Below, piece by piece: positions 57,490 through 64,000 of a stretch of DNA of 64,000 nucleotides (position 1 is its first letter; every line of letters begins with the position of its first letter). The notes under the pieces were generated by a model. That model saw nothing but the letters and a program-made list of their open reading frames with translations, was not told where the DNA came from and did not search any database. The position numbers and the translations under genes were made by a program. The stretch is taken from assembly GCF_000283155.1 (NCBI RefSeq), contig NW_004454177.1:30025013-30089012 (forward strand). The letters run 5' to 3'. This DNA comes from Ceratotherium simum simum (lineage: Eukaryota > Chordata > Mammalia > Perissodactyla > Rhinocerotidae).

Positions 57490-58170
57490 TTCACTTTTAT
57501 TTTTTTATTGAAGTAACATTGGTTTCTAACATTGTATAAATGTCAGGTGTACATCATTATATTTCCACTGTTGTATAGCCTACATTGTATTCACCACCCA
57601 GAGTCTAGTTGCCGTCCATCACCCTTCAAACGTGCCTCTTTACCCCTTTCACCCTCCCCCCACTCCCTTCCCCTCTGGTAACCACCAATCTATTCTCTGT
57701 ATCTATGTGTTGTTTGTTGTTGTTTTTTTATCTCCCACATGAGTGAAGTCATATGGTATTTGGCTTTCTCTGTCTGACTTATTTCGCTTAGCATAATACC
57801 CTCAAGGTCCATCCCTCTTGTCACAAATGGCAAGATTTTATCCTTTTTATAGCTGAGTGGTATTCTATTGTATATATACACTACACCTTCTTTATCGACT
57901 CATGCATTGATGGGCACTTAGGTTATTTCCAAGACTTGGCTATTGTGAATGATGTTGCAATTAACACAGGGGTGCATATATCTTTTTGAATTAGTGTTTA
58001 CATGTTCTTTGGATAAATACGTAGACGTGGAACAGCTAGATCATATGGTAGTTCTATTTTTAATTTTTTGAGTAATCTTCATACTGTTTTCCATAGTGGC
58101 TGCACCATTTTACATTTCCGCCAGTGGTGTACTAGGGTTCCCTTTTCTCCACATCTTTTCCAACACAGTT
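57490..58170 (-). mobile_element. Relatively young L1 3' end, antisense
   Basis: It starts with a T-rich tail (minus-strand poly-A) and 'ttattgaagtaacattggtt', then 'catcattatatttccactgt', 'gtgaagtcatatggtatttg', 'gggcacttaggttatttcca' and 'ttttccatagtggctgcacc'. It is 5' truncated at about 58170 ('cacatcttttccaacac'). It reads as less diverged than the other L1s. A weak possible target duplication (tacagttttttatta near 57467 against tacaattttattatt near 58172) was seen. Confidence 0.88.
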
Positions 58171-58569
58171 CTACAATTTTATTATTTTTCTATGAAATCT
58201 TGGTTTTTCCCAATACATGTTAACCTTGAAGATAATGAGACTCTGAAAATGATTCAAAGACACTTATGGCTGAGCCGTCAACCAAATTTCACTACTGCAA
58301 ATTCGAAGTCTTTCTCTACCCATAGATATAACAGTCACAATCCCCCTTAGTGACTAAAAGAACATGTATCTTTTGTTTGCTTCTATTACCCTAGTCATAG
58401 CATAGAAATTGGCCTATTATAGGTCCCCAATACATTTATATTAAAGGATTGAATGAATATCATTGGTTTTGTGTGTGTGTGGTTAATTAGGGAACCTCCC
58501 ACCATTGATATGTCAGTGCTCTGCTTTATTGTTTCCAAAGTCTTAATTTTGCTCTTTAAAAAAAAATTA
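58171..58569. other. Unassigned spacer
   Basis: A possible L2 end lies near 58395-58460; a TG run near 58471-58481. Confidence 0.35.
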
Positions 58570-59560
58570 TGGTGAAATAATTTTTGACTTACAGAAGAGT
58601 TGTAAAGAGAGTAGAAAGAGTTCCTTTATACTCTTCATTCAGCTTCTCCTTAATGTTATTATCTCAGATAACCAAGGTATAATTATTAAAAGTGAGAAAT
58701 TAACATCACTACAGTACTATTAACTAAACTACAAACTTACTTTGGATTTCCCCAGCTTTCCCACTAATGTCCATTTTTTTCGTTCCAGGATACTACCTTG
58801 GATTTAGTTATGTCTCTAGGCCACTCCAATCTGTGACAGTTCCTCAGTCTGTCCTTATTTTTCATGACCTTGACACTTCTGAGGAATACTCATCATGAAC
58901 TTTGTATAATGTCCCTCACTTTAGGTTTGTCTGATGTTTTCTCATGAGTGCACTGGTGTTATAGATTTTTGAATTAATACCACAAAGGAAAAGTGTGCTT
59001 CTCATCACATCACATCAGATGGTACATGATATCAATATGCCTTGTTACTGATGACGTTAACTTCAATCACTTGACGAAGATTGTTTCTAACAGCTTTCTC
59101 CACTGTAAGCTCTACCTCCTGGAAGAAGGAGGGAATATTAAAGAATTTGTGCCTCTTCCCCCAGTTTCTAGTAGTTTTCTCACATCAAACTGCTGATCAG
59201 TACGCAGCTGAAGACTTGAGGGGAATTCTTTTCCAACTTCTAGAGCTCTATCTTCCTATCCACATCTCTCCTCTCCTATGTGCTGCCCTATTAATTTCTG
59301 CATTCTCAAGTCTGTTTCCTCAACTCAGGGAAACTGTGAGGCTCTGTTTAGGTTCCTTCTCTCTGCGCTGCATCCTAGAAATTCTCTTAAGGCAGTAAGT
59401 TGGGTCAATCGTAGAATTCACCTCATTTGTTTTCCTTCTCCCAGATGCTGGTTGTTCAATTTCTGAAACCTATTGTTTCTTATATTTGTCCTATTTTTTA
59501 TTTAAGGTGTACAGATAAATCCAGGCCTTTACTCCATGGGCTAGAAGGAGATGCCTGGCC
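58570..59560 (-). mobile_element. L1M-type 3' UTR, antisense
   Basis: A characteristic antisense 3' UTR: 'tttgacttacagaagagttg', 'ctgtgacagttcctcagtct', 'gaccttgacacttctgagga', 'gtttgtctgatgttttctca' and 'ttctccactgtaagctctac'. Further right are 'taagttgggtcaatcgtaga' and 'aaacctattgtttcttatat'. The frames at 58993-59466 lie in it and are not genes. Confidence 0.8.
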
Positions 59561-60660
59561 CAATGTTTTAAATACCATCTATATGCTACAACTAAAAGTT
59601 AAAATTTTAGTCCAGAACTCTCCCTTGAACTACAAACACATATCCAATTTCCTATTTTATATTTTTCCTTAAATTCTCGTTGACATTCTAAACCCAGCTT
59701 ACCCAAAGCAGAATTCATCTTATCCAAGCAGAACTTTTGATTCACTCCATCCCCAATCCACTTCTCTCATGTTCTTCCGAATCTCAGTACATATCACCAC
59801 CAGCCCCCTAGATGTTCAATTAAAAAATCTAGGTGTTATCTTTGACTCCTGTCTTCTCTTGACTGCCATATCCAATACCGTAGCAATTCCTATTGTTCTA
59901 TTTCAAAAGGCATATCAAATCCAACCTCTTCTCTTTCTCTCTGCACTACAACCACTCTCAGAATCTCTCATCTGAGCCATTGCAGCAACTTCTAATCTTA
60001 CTTCCACTCTTGCTTCTCTCCTTCCATTCATTATCTAGCAGCCAGAGTAATTTGTTTAAATACACATAAGATCCTGTGACCTCCCTGATAAAATATTTTC
60101 AGCAGTTTCCCATTGCAATTAGAAAACATCCCACACACACTGCCATGACCTTCAAGGCTCTACTTGATCTGGATACTGTCTTCATCTCCAATCTCCTTTT
60201 ATACCTCCTTTCCCCCATATTCTAGGCACATAGGCTTCCTTTCAGTTCTCAGAATGTATCAGGCATCTTCCCGTCTCAGAGTCTTTATGCTTTTTATTTC
60301 CCTTTCCAGGGATGCTCTTTCCCCAGGCTCATAATGTGGTAGGTTTTTCCATCGTTCAGGTTTCAGCTTAAATGTCGCTTTCTTCTAGAAGCATTCCTTG
60401 ACCACCCTATTTAAAGTTGAGCTCCTACCTCCAGTTACTTTCTTTCACGTCATAGAATTTATTTCCTTTATAATACTTAAAACAATTTTTCATTATATAG
60501 TTACTTACTTCTTTGTTTATTTATAATCTGGTTTTTGGACCAAAACTCCTAGAGGAAAGAAAGTCATCTATCTTTTTCACTACAGTATCTGCAATGTATG
60601 ACATGGTGTCTGGTATGTATTAGATGTTTTATAAAATTTCTTGAATAAATGAATGAAGAT
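59561..60660 (+). mobile_element. L2 element, about 1.1 kb
   Basis: L2 order from a decayed ORF2 end ('gttttaaataccatctatat', 'tctaggtgttatctttgact') through 'cagcagtttcccattgcaat', 'tcttctagaagcattccttg' and 'ccaaaactcctagaggaaag'. It ends 'cttgaataaatgaatg'. It is longer than most L2 pieces in the window. All frames are broken. Confidence 0.82.
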
Positions 60661-60741
60661 ATTAAGACTTTTTCATAGATAGGAATGAGGCGAATGTCAC
60701 GGTCCAGGAAAAATCTCACTTGCTAGGTACGAATCTATATG

Positions 60742-60944
60742 AGGAGTCAGTAAACAACAGTCAGTGGGCCAAATCTAGCTTGTTGACTGTTTTTGTAAAT
60801 AAAGTCATGTGAAAACACAGCCACACTCATTTTATTATGTATTGTCTATGGTTACAGTGGCAGTAGTTGCAACAGAGACTTATGGCCTGGAAAGCCTAAA
60901 ATATTTACTATCTTTCCCTTTATAGAAATGTTTGTTAACTCCTG
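60742..60944 (-). mobile_element. MER20 (hAT-Charlie), antisense
   Basis: Antisense MER20: 'gagtcagtaaacaacagtca', 'gtttttgtaaataaagtcat', 'ttatgtattgtctatggtta', 'gcctaaaatatttactatct' and 'atgtttgttaactcctg'. Confidence 0.88.
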
Positions 60945-63384
60945 ATCTAGGCATATGCAGAAATAATGGGGATATAGCAGGAAAAATAGAATATTTAAAG
61001 CCTTACTCTCAGACCACAAATTTGTGTTTCATGATAATATACATGCAATACATCTCTGTCCCACTTCATGGTCTGTTCCCTATATTCTTTCCTACCACTG
61101 TCACTCCAGGGTTAGGATACCCTTTTTTAATAATGTGCATCCCATGTTTCTGAGACCCTGACTATAAATCTTGAAGCCTCTTTCTCTATTACTATAAAGG
61201 TAAAGTCAGCATCTCATTTATACATTCTGTAGCTTGTCATAATATTCCAGAACTTTCAAGTTACATATGCTGATTCAAACACTAACATCACTCTTCCTAT
61301 TTCTTTGGCATCATGAAAATGTTGCGATTTTCATGAAACTTATTAAAATGCATATTGTTTTGTGGGAATTCTATTAAAATGTAATTTCAACCACAAACAG
61401 TGATCCATCTTTCTAGGATCATTAGGTTCTTTTAAATGTGCATTCAATGCATTCAACCTTCCAGACCACAGTAATATCAGCTAGGCCACTAGAAACGTAA
61501 TGTACATTTCCAGTGCTTTCCAAAGTTCTTAAAATCAATCCGAAGAAAAGATTTACTCAACTAGCAATGAGTATTTGTGACAAAAGTTGAAATCATATGC
61601 TTTTTCTGCCTTCCAGAACTCTTATACTTGGAGGCCGGAGGCCATGGAAGACTTAATTTGTCTGCCAAGGAAGCCTTGGATTTTCCCAAGGTCTCCTCAC
61701 ATTGTCATGATCCTAGCTTTTAGGAAGTGATGACTTGTCAACTTCATATGACCACATATTAAATACACAATGATATTACCACATGCACATAAATGATGTT
61801 ATAATGTCACCATTTCCTGCTCTAAGATGAAAAGTGATTGAGAGGTCACCAGGTCACAGAAGAAAAAGCTAAATTTGGGGAGGAGACTAACACGGGTCCA
61901 CGTACCTTACTCCCCTGCTTTGCCCTACCTGGTTATAACCCTGAATATGACCATAGCATGAAAAATTAAGCTACTGATACCAAATATAAATTTGTCACCA
62001 CAGATGACTTGGTCACTACAGGTGAGGATGAAGACATAGTAAAATGATGTGAATCCTTTTATGAGTGTCTGTCTTAGAGACTTTATCTCTGTGGAAAAGC
62101 AGCCAGCATGATAATTTGAATGCCTTGGAAGCTCTCAAGCTCACACTTTTATCAAAACCAAAACAAAATGAAAATAACCTGCTTGCCTGCTTTCCATAAT
62201 TCACTCTTCCATTACTTAGTATGTCCTGCGGCAAAGGTCGAGGAGAGCTTTCAAGTCAGTAGAATCAAAACCAAAACAAATCTAAACAAAACTTTAAAAA
62301 AAAAAAACTTGAGAAAGCAATCTTAAAACATGACCAAGTTGTTTATAGAGTGCATAGTTTAACATTCAGTTCTCTCAGATCAACATGGTAACACCTAAAA
62401 TGTATCTATATATGTAAATAAAATGATATTAAGGAGCCCAGGAACAGAGTATATAAAATTTTCAAATGCTCCTCTGAATATCAAAGCAAGATAATTGTTT
62501 ATCATTAAGAAATTAACATATTGTTTTGATGTGCTAGACTTCTGTTAACCAGAAAAATAATCTACTTTCATAATTATTGACTTTATAGACTCTCTTTTCA
62601 TCCTCAAATTTAAGATTATAGGGAATAATTTTTTAGTATAAGTATTGAATTCCATGGATTTTAACTTCTTTGCTCTTTTCCAGTTCAATTTTGATCAATA
62701 CCAACATCTTATTGAAGAATAAAAAAAAAATCCAAATTATAAAAGTAATAGTTTGAATGTGTAAAGCAACAATATTTATGCTACAGCAGTGTCAAGAAAT
62801 AGTTCATTTATCTGTTCAGGCAAATAAGATACAATCTTACGTGTGGGTGTAAGAATATGGGAAGTTGGCTCAGGTTTTCTTCAGTCTGTATAGTTTCACT
62901 TACTTATTTTGCTAAATACCTAAAAATACTCCAATTCTGTTCTTCTCTTGACCAAAATTCTCTTAATTTCTCAAAAAAATAGGTTGGTATAGGAAGGAAG
63001 AATTTTTTTCTGCAGGCTTTACAAAAGATTTTTTTTTCACATAAACACAGCTTCACTTTTTCCCTACAAAAGAAACGGATAATAATGTAATGGTCTCCAT
63101 ATGGAGTGAGCAATTTCCCCTTCTTATCAAATTAGTCCATCTTTCATACACATTTCCACCCCCTGAGTTTTTGGTCATGCCATTCTTTCCATTGAAATGC
63201 CCTTCCTTCATGCTATCCTGCATCAGGGAACAATTCAACTAAAGCTGATACCATCAAACTTTTAGGAAACGCAAGCCTAGTGAATTTAGTTAGCCTCTCT
63301 ACTAGCAATATTCTGCATGTTTGGCATTCCTCAAGATATTCTGTTCATCCTGCCCACTTCTCTTCCTCTAAGTAATACCCATCA
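60945..63384. other. Unassigned tract
   Basis: No repeat family or gene was recognised in about 2.4 kb of AT-rich DNA. All open frames are 73 codons or shorter. Confidence 0.4.
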
Positions 63385-64000
63385 ACATCAACAATAAATA
63401 TTCATTGAGTTATATTATGTACTAAATGCCATTTTAAATTCTGGTACCACAGTGAGTTATAAGAGACTACAATTGGGTTACTCAGTACTATCCTAGATGC
63501 TGGGACTACAATAAAGTTCTCAAAGGATTAACAATTTAGTTGGCAGTTCAGCTCCTATACATTAAAATAAAAATAAATGACAGAAAATATTATGTAGTAT
63601 CAAGTGATTATCCCAGAATGTAGATGAGAACAAATTTCAGAGAAAGGAGAGATTATTGTCAGCAGAATTAGTCAGGAAATACATTTTGGAGTAAAAAACA
63701 ACTAAAGTAGGAAAGGAAGATATTCTAAGAAGAAAAAAAGGAGTGAACAAAATTGTGGAGGTGAGAATATATGGACTGGTCACTGATACAGATAACTCAC
63801 ATAAAAAACAGAGGAGAAAAATGGAGAGTAAGGCCATGAATGCCAAAGTAAATGCCTAGATTTATTTTATAGAATGAAAAGGATAAAATGAAGACTTTTG
63901 TACCATGGGTGACATGAACGGAGAATTGTTTTACACAGATTAATCTGACATCAAAGTTCTATATGAATTGAGAGTAGGAAGATGTTTTAGGAGACTTTTG
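63385..64000 (-). mobile_element. L2 element, antisense, runs off the window end
   Basis: The antisense L2 end 'aataaatattcattgagtta', 'tactaaatgccattttaaat' and 'ctggtaccacagtgagttat' is followed by body text ('agtaaggccatgaatgccaa', 'gattaatctgacatcaaagt'). A second copy of the end-like phrase ('atcctagatgctgggactac') at about 63490-63520 suggests an internal duplication or two fragments. Confidence 0.7.

Noticed and set aside
58993..59672. Several overlapping frames suggesting a small gene
   Set aside because: They lie in an antisense L1 3' UTR and the start of an L2.
1..64000. CRISPR arrays, bacterial operons, phage or plasmid features
   Set aside because: The repeat content is entirely mammalian. 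Short regular repeats are microsatellites or the SINE head array.

Overview
The window looks like mammalian nuclear DNA from a perissodactyl, most likely a horse or close relative. The main evidence is seven copies of an equid-type tRNA-derived SINE (ERE family), most with matching target-site duplications. Old eutherian repeats (L1, L2, MIR, MaLR LTRs, hAT and Tigger elements) make up much of the rest. The sequence is AT-rich, and no complete protein-coding gene, tRNA, rRNA, snRNA or recognisable processed pseudogene is visible. It therefore reads as an intergenic stretch or the inside of a very large intron. The open frames are short, and most lie inside old L1, L2 or retroviral sequence.

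Layout. 1-5.1 kb: two L1 3' ends, a GAT/GATA microsatellite, an antisense L1 and a second L1-like element carrying a MaLR LTR, L2 pieces and a Tigger element. 5.4-5.8 kb: two MIRs. 7.6-7.9 kb: an ERE SINE whose promoter-bearing head is present as three identical 62-bp copies; this is the most distinctive object in the window. 8.6-9.8 kb: an LTR and an antisense L1. 13-18 kb: a decayed antisense endogenous retrovirus with recognisable protease, reverse transcriptase, connection and RNase H remnants, cut by an ERE. 18-20 kb: a duplicated MIR-containing segment, an exon-like stretch and an ERE. 21-25 kb: an ERE and large L1 fragments. 26-30 kb: L2, MIR, a hAT element with a nested L1 3' end, and a MaLR LTR. 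30-37 kb: mostly unassigned, with a MIR, L2 and another MaLR LTR. 37-42.3 kb: long antisense L1. 43-45 kb: MER20, a MER5-type element split by an ERE, and L2. 45-53 kb: mostly unassigned, with an ERE, an exon-like segment and an L1. 53.5-60.7 kb: two L2 elements (one split by an ERE), a quiet tract with a CTCF-like motif, and two L1 fragments. 60.7-64 kb: MER20, unassigned DNA and an antisense L2 running off the end.

No gene network can be described. The functional leads are a few stretches bounded by good splice-site matches (best at 18156-18297 and 47966-48161), one CTCF-like motif and one candidate conserved non-coding block. All of them need RNA or comparative data. Repeat family names come from recognition by eye; exact subfamilies and edges are approximate unless a target-site duplication is given.
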